Shown: positions 41,706 to 50,372, counted from the stretch's first letter. The stretch is DNA of 64,000 nt from Chromohalobacter canadensis (GCF_034479555.1 NZ_CP140151.1:1984001-2048000), one strand, 5' to 3'. Numbers and translations are program-made. The notes: a model not told the origin generated them from the sequence alone.

Positions 41706-43186
41706 CACAGCATCTCCTCAAGTTCCCTCTGCCCTTCAGCGATCTCCTCTTCTAGCTCCGCCAAGCGCTGTAAAATCTCCCGCGGTGAGTCATGCTCAAC
41801 CGCTTCGTATTCGACTTCCTTGTAGCGATTGATGGAGAGGTCGTAGTCGTGGCTGGCGATCTCCTCCTTGGGCACGAGGAAGCTCTGCTCGGTGCGCTTG
41901 CGGCCCATCTCCTGCGCGGGGTTTCTCCATCGGGCGATGATGTCGGGCAAGTCGCTTTTGTCCGGCTGTGGAGTGCGTTTGTCGTCCAGCGACAAGCCAT
42001 CGGCCTTCATGTCGTAGAACCAGACTCGGTCGGTACCGCCGGAGTTGGTCTTGGTGAAGAGAAGGATGGCCGTGGAAACACCGGCGTACGGCCTGAACAC
42101 ACCGGACGGCATGGAAATGATGGCATCCAGCTTCTGATCCTCGACCAAAATCTTGCGCAGTGACTTGTGCGCCTTGCTGGAGCCGAACAGCACGCCATCC
42201 GGCACGATGACTGCAGCACGGCCGCCGGTCTTCAGCAGGCGCAAGAACAGTGACAGGAACAGCAGCTCTGTCTTCTTGGTCTTGACGGTCTGCAGCAGAT
42301 CTTTCGCCGTCGACTCAAAATCTAGACTGCCAGCAAAGGGCGGGTTGGCGAGGATCAGAGAATACTTCTCGGCATCGTTCTCGTCCGCCTGAGCCAGCGA
42401 GTCCTTGTGGCTGATGTCGGGGTTCTCCACACCGTGCAGCAGCATGTTCATGCTGCCGATGCGGAGCATGGTGGAGTCGAAGTCGTAGCCGTGGAAGGTC
42501 CCTTCGTTGAAGCGTCGGCGAGAGGTCGCGTCCCGGTAGATTTCGCCGCTGTGGTGCTCACGCAGGTACTCGGAGGCGGCGATCAGGAAGCCTGCGGTGC
42601 CACAGGCTGGATCACAGATCACGTCTTTAGGAGTCGGCGCGGTCATCTCCACCATCAGCTTGATGATGTGCCGAGGGGTACGAAACTGACCGTTCTGCCC
42701 GGCGCTGGCGATCTTGCCGAGCATGTACTCGTAGAGATCGCCTTTGGTATCCGCATCGCTCATGTCGATGCTGTCGAGCTGGTCCACCACGTTGGCCAGC
42801 ACCCGCGGGTTGGGCATCAGGAACAGGGCGTCCTTCATGTGATGGGTGTAGGTAGAGCCCTCTTCGCCGTCAGCGTCGCCTTTCTGGCCGAGGGTCTTGA
42901 TGAAGGGGAACACCTCATCGCGGACAGTGTTGAACATCTGCTCGGGCGCAGTCTCACTGAAGCGAGACCAGCGCAAATGGTCTTGTCCCGCCTCGAAAAT
43001 GGGCTCCTCAATGCTCGCCCCGGTACGTGCCGCCTTACGCTCCTTGAGCGTATGCAGTTCATCCAGTCGCTTGATGAACAGCAGGTAGGTCAGTTGCTCA
43101 ATGACGGTGAGTGGGTTCGAGACCCCACCGGACCACATCGTGTCCCATATGCGGTCTACCTTGGATTTCAATTCGCCTGTGATCAT
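41705..43186 (-). CDS. hsdM: Type I N6-adenine DNA methyltransferase subunit M
   Basis: A 493-residue methylase. N-terminal HsdM_N region (VDRIWDTMWSGGVSNPLTVI), GQFRTPRHIIKLMVEM, SAM motif I CDPACGTAGFLIAA and catalytic motif IV LANPPFAGS. The C-terminal acidic helix (LAELEEEIAEGQRELEEML) contacts HsdS. All key residues are intact. It overlaps hsdS, and 50 bp upstream ends the methylase/TRD-like gene. Confidence 0.97.
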   Translation of the reverse strand: MITGELKSKVDRIWDTMWSGGVSNPLTVIEQLTYLLFIKRLDELHTLKERKAARTGASIEEPIFEAGQDHLRWSRFSETAPEQMFNTVRDEVFPFIKTLGQKGDADGEEGSTYTHHMKDALFLMPNPRVLANVVDQLDSIDMSDADTKGDLYEYMLGKIASAGQNGQFRTPRHIIKLMVEMTAPTPKDVICDPACGTAGFLIAASEYLREHHSGEIYRDATSRRRFNEGTFHGYDFDSTMLRIGSMNMLLHGVENPDISHKDSLAQADENDAEKYSLILANPPFAGSLDFESTAKDLLQTVKTKKTELLFLSLFLRLLKTGGRAAVIVPDGVLFGSSKAHKSLRKILVEDQKLDAIISMPSGVFRPYAGVSTAILLFTKTNSGGTDRVWFYDMKADGLSLDDKRTPQPDKSDLPDIIARWRNPAQEMGRKRTEQSFLVPKEEIASHDYDLSINRYKEVEYEAVEHDSPREILQRLAELEEEIAEGQRELEEML

Positions 43187-43236
43187 GTCAGTCCTTTTTG
43201 CTATATCCGTAGTGTGCCTGACAGCGCCATGCTCTG

Positions 43237-44973
43237 TCAGATGGCCCAGTGCCGCTGCGACAACTCTTCGATCTGGGCCTGGTGCGTCCTGATGGCTTCG
43301 TACTCTTCCATGATCTGGCGGTGCACGCTGATCACGCGCTCCTGCTCTTCCAGACTAGGTATCGGCACCGGTAGATTCTTGATGTCATTGGACTTGAGGA
43401 TGGGAATGCCCGTCCCGCTCGCGATTTCACTCAGATACTGCTGCACCATGGGAGAAGCCAGGTAGCGGTAAAGGTATTCAGGCTTCACCACACCGCGCTC
43501 TTGGGTGCGGATGATCAGGAAGACCTGGCCGGCCATCCAATCATCGCCACAGTCATCTCCTACCAGTGCGACCCGTCCGATGCTGCCCTTGCTGATGAGC
43601 AGCACGTCGCCTGGCCGGAGCAGCTGTTGCTCTGCACGCTTGCGCGCGCGCCCAGCTACCTGTAGCTGCTTACGAGGTTCCTCGATGTGGATCTGCCCGC
43701 TGGCATCGATGTCGCGGCCGCCGATCTCGATGAAGCGCTTACCATCCTCCCCTTCTTCGCCTTTCAGGGTCTGGGCACGGATGCTCGTAGTGATATCCGC
43801 CAAACGATGCATTTCGTGGCTTTTTCCGAGATCTGTAATCTTCTGGGTCGCATCTCCACGGATATAACGATTGACGGACAGGTCGAAGTCGTTGCTCTCG
43901 ATCTCAGCGACTGTGACCAATCGAGAGGCTTGTCCATCGACTTCCTGATCCAGCAGTTTCGTTAGATCCGTCCAGAACTCGGTACTCCGATGGGGTGGCT
44001 TGCTACGCTGCCTAGCGTTTTCGGGCACCAACCGAGAAGCATCCACAAAAGAGATAGGTGCCTTTGGCTCTCGCTGATGATCCAACACGACCAGGACTGG
44101 CGGAACATTGGTGTTCAAGAGAGCCTGCCCGGGAAGCTGAATGATCATATCGATGGCATTGTCACGGACCAGCCCTTCTCTCAAGCCATACTCAGTAGTT
44201 TCGAAAAGCGTACTCCCCAGCACCAGGACAACAGACCGGCTGGTCGAGCGCTCCCAGGCTTCCTGGAGGCCTACGGCATCGGAGCGGCGAGACCGCGGCT
44301 TGCCAGCACTCGTTGCGGAAGAGACCTTGGCTCCCATCGGAGGAACGGACAGCACCACATCGGCATGAGGCCCTTGAGTCCCATGGTCTTGTGCTGCCAC
44401 CACAGCGTCACAAATCAGCACCAGGGCCTCGGACAGTGCAGGTTGCAATGTGCTGGCATAGGTGCGTTCGGCAGCCTCATCCGCCAACGCCATTGGCAGA
44501 TCACTCATGGGGTAAGCTGCGAGCACCCGTTGCCCGGTCGTCTGGCCCAGTCTCACCATCAGTTTGGCCAGTTCCAGGGGAAGAGGGGGCTGCCCAGCGT
44601 GTTGCCCCAGCGCGTGCTCGGCCAGGCTGGCGATCGCTGTTACCAGACTCTCGACATCAGGCCACTCCAGGGTGGCCACTATGTCCTGAAGATCCTGAAC
44701 GGTCCGGCCCGTGCAGTTCATTTCCAGGAAGTCCGAAGCCACGTTTGACGAGCCGCCGGCAGCTTCTAGCGCTTTACGCATCGTTTGCATGGCCACGGTG
44801 ATGCCGGGGCGATCTTTGGGGTCAGGTAGACCGAGTTCTGGCCGGTGGCGAAAGCACCAGGCCCAGGCCACCAGCAGAGACACATGCTGGACGATGACAT
44901 CGTTTTTCAGGCCCTGGCCGATTAGCGCGTCCATTAACGGCGAGAGCATGCGATTACGCTCAGTGCTGGACAT
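43237..44973 (-). CDS. Degenerate N6-methylase joined to a single type I target-recognition domain
   Basis: A 578-residue protein from ATG 44973 (the frame runs up to 45159, but the upstream part overlaps the previous gene and looks unnatural). The first 400 residues follow an N6-methylase outline, yet motif I is absent and motif IV reads LSVPPMGAKV instead of NPPF. FDLSVNRYIRGDA is the usual end of HsdM. The last 170 residues are one HsdS-type TRD (LADITTSIRAQTLKGEEG; SIGRVALVGDD; PSLEEQERVISVHRQI). Methylation is unlikely. It may be a decoy or a specificity-altering partner of HsdM/HsdS, or a separate sensor. Confidence 0.75.
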   Translation of the reverse strand: MSSTERNRMLSPLMDALIGQGLKNDVIVQHVSLLVAWAWCFRHRPELGLPDPKDRPGITVAMQTMRKALEAAGGSSNVASDFLEMNCTGRTVQDLQDIVATLEWPDVESLVTAIASLAEHALGQHAGQPPLPLELAKLMVRLGQTTGQRVLAAYPMSDLPMALADEAAERTYASTLQPALSEALVLICDAVVAAQDHGTQGPHADVVLSVPPMGAKVSSATSAGKPRSRRSDAVGLQEAWERSTSRSVVLVLGSTLFETTEYGLREGLVRDNAIDMIIQLPGQALLNTNVPPVLVVLDHQREPKAPISFVDASRLVPENARQRSKPPHRSTEFWTDLTKLLDQEVDGQASRLVTVAEIESNDFDLSVNRYIRGDATQKITDLGKSHEMHRLADITTSIRAQTLKGEEGEDGKRFIEIGGRDIDASGQIHIEEPRKQLQVAGRARKRAEQQLLRPGDVLLISKGSIGRVALVGDDCGDDWMAGQVFLIIRTQERGVVKPEYLYRYLASPMVQQYLSEIASGTGIPILKSNDIKNLPVPIPSLEEQERVISVHRQIMEEYEAIRTHQAQIEELSQRHWAI

Positions 44974-45244
44974 AGGTCGCCTTCTTTTTCTGGTTATAGC
45001 TATCGTGGCGATACACGGTAATCTGCGCCTCGCCACTCTCGATGACGACCAGTCCGCCTTTCTGATGGATCGCGAGCAAGTCCTTCCGTAGGGCATCCAT
45101 ACCCGCCACGAGTTCTTCGACGTTCTTGCGATCCAGCACGGTGCGGTCGCCATTATCAATGCCGTACTGGCTGGTCAGGTCCGCCAGGCGGCTGGTGACG
45201 CCGCGCTGCCCCATACGCTGATGCATGTGTCGTGTACGTGCCAT
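44960..45244 (-). CDS. Small protein heading the type I restriction operon
   Basis: A 94-residue protein from ATG 45244 (GAGGA 8 nt upstream; ATG 45262 is an alternative). It overlaps the next gene by 14 nt. Rich in charged residues, with a mid-protein helix (KNVEELVAGMDALRKDLLAIHQ) and a beta end (GGLVVIESGEAQITVYRHD). No family recognised. As first gene behind a repeat-bearing promoter it could be a regulator or an anti-restriction immunity factor of the locus; that is speculation from position. Confidence 0.65.
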   Translation of the reverse strand: MARTRHMHQRMGQRGVTSRLADLTSQYGIDNGDRTVLDRKNVEELVAGMDALRKDLLAIHQKGGLVVIESGEAQITVYRHDSYNQKKKATYVQH

Positions 45245-45272
45245 AAGAGAGTCCTCTGTCATGATGGGATTC

Positions 45273-45336
45273 AGTATGGGGAACACCTACCCTTACGTCA
45301 ATAGTAATACACTTACATAAATATCACTGCCCTTAC
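45273..45336 (-). promoter_or_regulatory. Promoter of the type I restriction operon with three 20-bp-spaced repeats
   Basis: On the minus strand: -35 TTGACG (45296-45301), 17-bp spacer, -10 CATACT (45273-45278). Three copies of GTAAGKG begin exactly 20 bp apart (plus-strand CCTTAC/ACTTAC at 45291, 45311 and 45331). The nearest copy overlaps the -35. Two-turn spacing puts the sites on one DNA face, as for cooperative regulator binding. Confidence 0.65.
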
Positions 45337-45431
45337 TTATACCATCCACCTTTTAATTCTCACATGCCTATGTCCTATCTTGGCTTCGAATTGACTGCCA
45401 GCGATAACCAAGAGGAGCTGATGGCATAAAT

Positions 45432-45454
45432 GCCGTTCCTACAGTAGGAACGGC
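45432..45454. repeat. Perfect 23-bp palindrome
   Basis: GCCGTTCCTAC-A-GTAGGAACGGC in the gap between the restriction operon and the RHH-EVE gene. It could be an operator or a hairpin. No T-run follows on either strand. No other copy seen in the window. Confidence 0.6.
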
Positions 45455-45604
45455 GTGATGGAGGCCTTTCCTTCACTAGGAAAAAGACACTGCGCAAGTC
45501 GGCAGACCCTCTACCAGTATGTGAGCTGGGCGAGACCCGTCTGTGAAAGTGTCGTTTCGACACCTGAGGCTTGACCTCCAGGGAGATGGCAGATTATGTT
45601 ATTT

Positions 45605-45623
45605 TTAGATTCAAATTAGATTC
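45605..45623 (+). promoter_or_regulatory. Tandem TTAGATTC repeats before the RHH-EVE gene
   Basis: TTAGATTC occurs at 45605-45612 and 45616-45623, 11 bp apart (about one helix turn), 18 bp before the ATG. Ribbon-helix-helix proteins usually bind such tandem sites, so autoregulation is likely. The stretch is AT-rich. Confidence 0.6.
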
Positions 45624-45640
45624 TAAATGAGGTTCATAAA

Positions 45641-46288
45641 ATGTCAGTCCAGGATTTCATCAATAGGCTAGAAGAAAAGCGTAAGCGCAGCAGGAACATG
45701 GTCAGCATGACCATTCGGGTGTCGGAAGAGGAAGAGGCCGCGATACAGGACCTCGCTAACCACATGGATTGTACACGCCAAGAGATCCTTCATGACCTGG
45801 TAGAGGAGTACCTGATACCGGCCTGGCAGCGAATCCGGCAGGAGGATGCCGGGACCTCTAATCAGGAGGCGGGGCTTTCCGGCTCCAGTGCCATCGCAAC
45901 TCAAGGAAAGAACTACTACCTCCTGAACACTAACAAGGCAAATTCTGTGGAAGACCACCAGATGATGCTGGAGGAGCAGGTCGCTGCGGCATTCGAAAAT
46001 GGCTGGAAGCAGAAGATCGAGCGTATCCGCTCTGGTGACGTGGTCTTCCTATATGAGTCGGGAAAGGGTGTTGTCGCATACGGAGTCGCCAGCGGCGATG
46101 TAGAAAAGGCTCCTCATGAAGGACGAAAGGATGAGACCTACTACCAGCGTCTTCATGACTTCAAGCGCCTGGGCGCTTCTGTGTCTGCCAAGGACATCCA
46201 GCAGGCGCTAGGCCGAAAGATACGCTTTGTGCATACGCTGACGTTACTGAAAGATGGAGACAAACTGGCCAAGGCTCTGGAGGCTTAG
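45641..46288 (+). CDS. RHH DNA-binding domain fused to an EVE/PUA-like domain
   Basis: A 215-residue protein. Residues about 20-60 form a ribbon-helix-helix (MVSMTIRVSEEEEAAIQDLA, then CTRQEILHDLVEEYL). Residues about 90-215 look like an EVE/PUA-like domain: YYLLNTNKANSVEDHQMML, RIRSGDVVFLYESGKGVVAYG and a C-terminal FVHTLTLL strand. EVE domains read modified bases and are frequent in modification-dependent defence. Start ATG 45641 with GAGG upstream. Next to a type I restriction locus it may sense modified DNA and act as a regulator. EVE call from pattern only. Confidence 0.7.
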   Translation: MSVQDFINRLEEKRKRSRNMVSMTIRVSEEEEAAIQDLANHMDCTRQEILHDLVEEYLIPAWQRIRQEDAGTSNQEAGLSGSSAIATQGKNYYLLNTNKANSVEDHQMMLEEQVAAAFENGWKQKIERIRSGDVVFLYESGKGVVAYGVASGDVEKAPHEGRKDETYYQRLHDFKRLGASVSAKDIQQALGRKIRFVHTLTLLKDGDKLAKALEA

Positions 46289-46368
46289 GCTCAATAGCTG
46301 CCGCGGAATTGGTTGTGCCGAGAGCCTGGCGTGAAACGCTGGCAGCAATCAATGACAGGGAGGTCTGC

Positions 46369-46662
46369 ATGAAAGCGACCGATTATGAGCTGAGCCGGAT
46401 GAGAGAGCTGGTATCAAGATACCCACTAGCGCAAAAGATTCGTGGGGAACTGATCTTTGGTGCTCTGGACGATGAAGGGCGTCTCGACGTGGCGACGCCG
46501 TTCTTTGAGGATGAGGGCTACGAGCAACTCAAGGCCTGTGGGCTGCGCGATGCTCTTATCAGCCTACTGGACGACCTGATGGTCGAGCGCTCGTCACAGG
46601 ACACGGAGTTCGCGTGGGACGGCGTCTTGAAGCTGGGTAGTGGCAAGGTCGTCCTTGCGTGA
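46369..46662 (+). CDS. Hypothetical acidic protein
   Basis: A 97-residue protein with GGGAGG 6 nt before ATG 46369. Reads ATDYELSRMRELVSRYPLAQ with a short acidic middle (ALDDEGRLDVATPFFEDEG). It follows the RHH-EVE gene by 80 bp on the same strand. The strong ribosome site and codon pattern support a real gene. No family recognised. Confidence 0.55.
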   Translation: MKATDYELSRMRELVSRYPLAQKIRGELIFGALDDEGRLDVATPFFEDEGYEQLKACGLRDALISLLDDLMVERSSQDTEFAWDGVLKLGSGKVVLA

Positions 46663-46843
46663 CGGCCTGATGGCGCCGCCTGTGATGTCTCCGATGCACG
46701 CCGCAGTGATTGGAATCTGATCCCGCGGCCAGTGGAGCAGTTGGAGCTCATCCAGCACATGGCCATCGAGCGGAAAAGGCGTTAGCCGCCGAGAAGAACG
46801 GTGGTGATTCGTTCCAGTGGCAGCGTGAAGTATGGAAAAGCCC

Positions 46844-47113
46844 TTACAAGAACCATGATCTCTGGGCCTCGCTCAGCGCCTCCTTGGTTTCCGGCAGGTC
46901 GGACTCGTATTGCTCGCGGATATCCTTGGGGCGGGCCTTGCCCCCGTTCTCCATGTTGCGCTGGGCTTCATCGATCCAGTCTTCGACCTCGAAAACGGTG
47001 AGGTCATGCTGTCGCACGACCTCCGCGACCGTGACCTTGTCCTTGAGGTTGTCCATGACCAGGGACGCTTTGCGCTTCGCGGTCCATCGCTTGATGGGGG
47101 GCGTCGTTTCAAT
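46844..47113 (-). pseudogene. Transposase OrfA-like remnant
   Basis: About 90 open codons with the look of the small IS3-like/DUF1153 first ORF: KRWTAKRKASLVMDNL, then VTVAEVVRQHDLTVFEVEDWIDEA and a charged helix. There is no start codon at the usual place; the frame opens right after a TAG at about 47116, with the first ATG only at 47056. No second transposase frame or end repeats are seen. Probably a decayed insertion sequence. Confidence 0.5.
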
Positions 47114-47116
47114 CTA

Positions 47117-48162
47117 TCTTCCTGATGCCTGCACTATAGTCTGTGCATCTCTGGGGGGCACCTAATGGCGCGGCCCAAGCGGTATGCCAAGCAGTTTTGT
47201 CGAACCTTGTATCAAGGGGATGCAGGCAGCAGGCTTCGTCGCTCGGCACTTTGATCAGCGTGTTAGAAAAAACTGATCACAAAGATCACTTTTTTAACCT
47301 AGAAGTTAGGTTGGTCGACTTTCTGCAAAACTCTCCCAAATAACTAGCCCAACCGCATGCCTATGGGTCGACAAACTGAACCTGTAGGATCAAAAAGTGC
47401 ACTTTGTGCTATCTCGTTCCCTCGCCCAGAAGCCATCTGTAGTTTCTTGGTATTAACGATAACAAGTGGTTCGGATAATGCGGGTTGTCGTTTGGCATCT
47501 TTGCCGCTACGATCGGCACTGTTACGGGGCCTATGCGCCCTCATCGCAGCTGACGATGAGAAACAACCAGCAAGCCAAAATCGCCGTGCTAATACGGCCT
47601 CTCTCAAAAAATTCTTACCTACTGCACGCCTGTGCACTCGCAAATTACCCCCCAAAATTGTTCCCTGAACGCCCCCACTGAGCTCTGTTATTGTCCGGGT
47701 GCTATCACCCAAAAAATAGAGATGAATTGACTGGGTTTGAAAATCCGCTGGATTTCCAGTGGGTTACGCATTCCCGCCCGATCCCGTCGGAACTAAAACA
47801 CGAACCAAAACCGTGTTTTGTGAGTAGGCCAATTGGCCCAGCGAGGCGTCATCCTCGCCATGCTCCACGTTGTTCCCGGCCCACCCCTACTGCCCGAGAG
47901 GCATCCCCCTCTGCAATCCCTGCACTGACACACAGGAGGCCCGCCCGCGACCCTGGTCGTTCCCGGCTGTTGGAGAGAGAAACTTGCTTACAGCGGCACC
48001 ACGATGGCCAGAGCCCCAGATCTAGAGGGGTAGCACGCTGACTGCGATGACGGGCAGGGCCATCGGCGCGCAAGGAGAGGCTCTGCCCGACATCGCAGCT
48101 CCGGGCGCGCACAGCTGTATCTGACGAGGTTTTGGTTTTTGGACGGAGGGAGTGATGTGACG
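47117..48162. other. One-kilobase stretch without a convincing gene
   Basis: Only short, low-quality ORFs occur here. A short start-like piece, MARPKRYAKQFCRTLYQG, at 47165 stops after 29 codons. Two inverted repeats can be seen: AAAACACG-N9-CGTGTTTT (47795-47819) and the palindrome GGCCAATTGGCC (near 47828). It probably marks the seam between the defence module and the integrase module that follows. Confidence 0.5.
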
Positions 48163-49098
48163 ATGACGAGACGAAATTATGGACAGGGGCGGCGCCTCGG
48201 CTATGCCGGAGCGCGGGCCCTGGTGGAGCACTATGGCGCGCACGATCAGTACGCGACACGACGCGCTCACGGCGCACGATTTCGATTGTTTGCCGCCTGG
48301 TTGCGGGCCGAGTACGGAATCCGCGATGCCCGGCGTATCGAGCGACGGCACGTCGAGGCCTACGGCGTTTATCTGAGCAGGCTTGTCGAGGCAGGACAGA
48401 TGGCGGTTGCCTACGCCCAGAATCGGTTATCGACAGTGAACCGCGTACTGGGATGCTTGCGAGGCGATAGAAAGCTCCATATCTCTCCCGCCGCCTGCGT
48501 GGGGCGCCGCTGTCAGGTTCGGACAGTGCGGCCTGCAGCGGATCCGGCGCAGGTTGAGGCGGCGGTCGAGCGGCTGAAACGCGCGGGTCATGCCCGGGCC
48601 GCTTGCCTGGTGCTGCTGTGCCGTGCGTTCGGGATGCGGTTACGCGAAGCCGCGCTGGCGGACCTTGATCGGCTCGTCGGCGAGGCGGAGCGTACAGGGA
48701 AGGTACGGATTCTTGAGGGCACCAAAGGGGGAAGGCACTCGGACGATCGCGTCATCGAGGTGGGGGAGAGACAGTGGGCGGCGTTACGCACCGCTTTGCA
48801 ACACCGGCCGTCCGGCAGCCGAAATCTGCTGAGGCCTACGGAGACCTGGCGAGTGTTTCTGCACACCATCGTCGCCCCGGCGCGAGGGCTGTTGTCTGGC
48901 TGCGGTATCGTCAGTTTTCGCGAACTGCGAGCCGCGTTCGCCGTCGAGCTCTATGAACGAGAGTCGGGGCAGCCCGCGCCATTCGAGGGCCCGCCTCTGG
49001 ACGCTGAGGCCGACGAGCGGGCGCGTTGGGCGGTGGCACGTCAACTGGGCCACGGCCGGGTGGTGATCGCAAGCGCGTATATCGGGGGACGCCGATGA
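48163..49098 (+). CDS. ICE/island-type tyrosine recombinase-like protein
   Basis: A 311-residue protein from ATG 48163. The N-terminal SAM-like core-binding part (HGARFRLFAAWLRAEYGI) and the C-terminal catalytic part (LVLLCRAFGMRLREAALADL, with the first Arg) are visible. KGGRHSDDRVIEV follows, and the end reads GHGRVVIASAYIGG with a Tyr. The HxxR motif is degenerate (SFRELRAAFAVEL has R but no His). This is the pattern of 'integrase domain' proteins of large integrative elements, often paired with a small core-binding protein as here. Activity uncertain. Confidence 0.7.
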   Translation: MTRRNYGQGRRLGYAGARALVEHYGAHDQYATRRAHGARFRLFAAWLRAEYGIRDARRIERRHVEAYGVYLSRLVEAGQMAVAYAQNRLSTVNRVLGCLRGDRKLHISPAACVGRRCQVRTVRPAADPAQVEAAVERLKRAGHARAACLVLLCRAFGMRLREAALADLDRLVGEAERTGKVRILEGTKGGRHSDDRVIEVGERQWAALRTALQHRPSGSRNLLRPTETWRVFLHTIVAPARGLLSGCGIVSFRELRAAFAVELYERESGQPAPFEGPPLDAEADERARWAVARQLGHGRVVIASAYIGGRR

Positions 49099-49448
49099 AC
49101 CTGACCCCGATCTATCGACGTTTGCGATTCAACGGGTTGGCACCCCCGGCCCCGGAGCGCCACAAGCGGAGAATCGCGCGTATGTGCGAAGCGATCCAGA
49201 CGCGTTTTCCGGACGTGTCGCGCCCGGAGCAGATCCGCCAGAAGCATTGCCGCTGGCTGCTCCAGGTCTGGTTCGGACAACAGAACTACAAACCGCCGAC
49301 CCAGGCCGATTACCGCCACTCGCTGCGGTTGTTGATTCAGGCGCTGGGCCGCTCCGATGCGTGGCTGTCGCAGCTCGATCTGGGCCCGGTAGGGCCCGGC
49401 GGACGGCCGCCGACGACGCGCGTGGTGCGTTCGAAAAAATACTGGTAG
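49095..49448 (+). CDS. Small SAM-like core-binding protein coupled to the recombinase-like gene
   Basis: A 117-residue protein whose ATG overlaps the previous stop (ATGA). Helical, Arg/Trp-rich: RRIARMCEAIQTRF, then HCRWLLQVWFGQQNYKPPTQ and ADYRHSLRLLIQALGR, like the N-terminal phage-integrase SAM-like fold. It lacks any catalytic part. Probably works with the upstream recombinase-like protein. High GC distinguishes this pair from the restriction region to the left. Confidence 0.65.
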   Translation: MNLTPIYRRLRFNGLAPPAPERHKRRIARMCEAIQTRFPDVSRPEQIRQKHCRWLLQVWFGQQNYKPPTQADYRHSLRLLIQALGRSDAWLSQLDLGPVGPGGRPPTTRVVRSKKYW

Positions 49449-49457
49449 CCGCGCCGC

Positions 49458-49742
49458 TCATTGCACTGGCTGGTTCAGGAGCTCTGAGCGTACGCGCTCC
49501 AGCAGCGCCTCGACATCGTCCTGATCGTCACGCAGCCGATAGCACTCCGCCAGCAGCGTGAGCGGATGAACGCCGAGCACGCTGGCCAGCTCATCGACCT
49601 TGGCCAAAGTGGGAGACTTCAGTCCACGCTCCAGGCTGGAGAGATAGGTCCGGCTGCTGACTTCCGAAAATTGCTCCTGCGATAGCCCACGTCGCTTGCG
49701 GCAGCGCTGCAGAGCCGTGCCAAACGCCTGTCTAACATCCAT
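49458..49742 (-). CDS. XRE-family HTH regulator
   Basis: A 94-residue protein with a classic Cro/C1 HTH in the first 60 residues (FGTALQRCRKRRGLSQEQF, SSLERGLKSPTLAKVDELAS). The C-terminal tail is acidic and helical. It is divergent from the gene at 49828, with a perfect inverted repeat between them that is probably its operator. It is convergent with the small core-binding gene, 10 bp apart. Confidence 0.85.
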   Translation of the reverse strand: MDVRQAFGTALQRCRKRRGLSQEQFSEVSSRTYLSSLERGLKSPTLAKVDELASVLGVHPLTLLAECYRLRDDQDDVEALLERVRSELLNQPVQ

Positions 49743-49778
49743 GGCTAGTCCCCATAAAAGAGACTATCTGGCCAAGGC

Positions 49779-49809
49779 GAACACTATAGGGCTACAATCT
49801 ATAGTGTTC
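49779..49809. promoter_or_regulatory. Operator: perfect 11-bp inverted repeat between the XRE gene and its divergent neighbour
   Basis: GAACACTATAG (49779-49789) and CTATAGTGTTC (49799-49809), 9-bp spacer. It lies 37 bp from the XRE ATG and 19 bp before the divergent ATG. The arms are symmetric and would block both promoters, so XRE autoregulation is likely. Confidence 0.75.
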
Positions 49810-49827
49810 ATTCGGTCAGGAGGTGAG

Positions 49828-50325
49828 ATGCTCGTCACAGTCGGTGAGGGACAGGCAACGAACGCTGAGGGAGCGCTCTGGAGGCAAGGGCCGGGACAGC
49901 AGGAGGTGTATCGCTGGCAGAGCGCGTGGATGACCGAGAACCGACCCTGGTTCCAGGTACATGTGAAAGGGAAGGAAGAGGGCGCAACAGAGCACATCGT
50001 GCTGGCCCCGCCGTTGCCGGAATTCGAAACCTGGTTCCCGAGCCAATGTTCCGAGATGGAGATCGTCGTCCTGATGCTGGTGAGCCCGCCCTGGTTGAAT
50101 CGCTCGGCGTACTGGCGCATGGATCCGGTCCGCGATATCTCCTGCGTCGAAACGTTCGACAGGAAACGCCAAAAAGGCATTCTCTATGAGCTGCAAGAGC
50201 GTCGCAGGCCGCTGCTCGACGCCCCCTATTCTCTGGAGACGCCGGTGTCCGAGCATTACGCGATCTACTCGACAGATAGACCGGCGCTAATCGGCAATAT
50301 TGGGCTGAATACCCTGGAGAGATAA
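49828..50325 (+). CDS. Hypothetical protein controlled by the XRE operator
   Basis: A 165-residue protein with AGGAGG just before ATG 49828. Trp-rich: WQSAWMTENRPWFQVHVKG and ETWFPSQCSEMEIVVLMLVS. The WM-x-EN-x-W stretch also appears in the next gene (GWMEENPSWIAVAG), so the two may be distantly related or bind a common partner. No family recognised. Confidence 0.6.
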   Translation: MLVTVGEGQATNAEGALWRQGPGQQEVYRWQSAWMTENRPWFQVHVKGKEEGATEHIVLAPPLPEFETWFPSQCSEMEIVVLMLVSPPWLNRSAYWRMDPVRDISCVETFDRKRQKGILYELQERRRPLLDAPYSLETPVSEHYAIYSTDRPALIGNIGLNTLER

Positions 50326-50372
50326 ACTGAGCAGTACTGCGATGGCAATGAGTGGCTGATCAGGAGGACGCA

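Noticed and set aside
45291..45336. CRISPR-like repeats
   Set aside because: Only three 6-7-bp units with 20-bp period. They overlap a promoter, and there are no cas genes.
47344..48041. Short ORFs on both strands (122 and 116 codons)
   Set aside because: Overlapping each other, no ribosome sites, Arg/Pro/Ser-rich, no recognisable motif.
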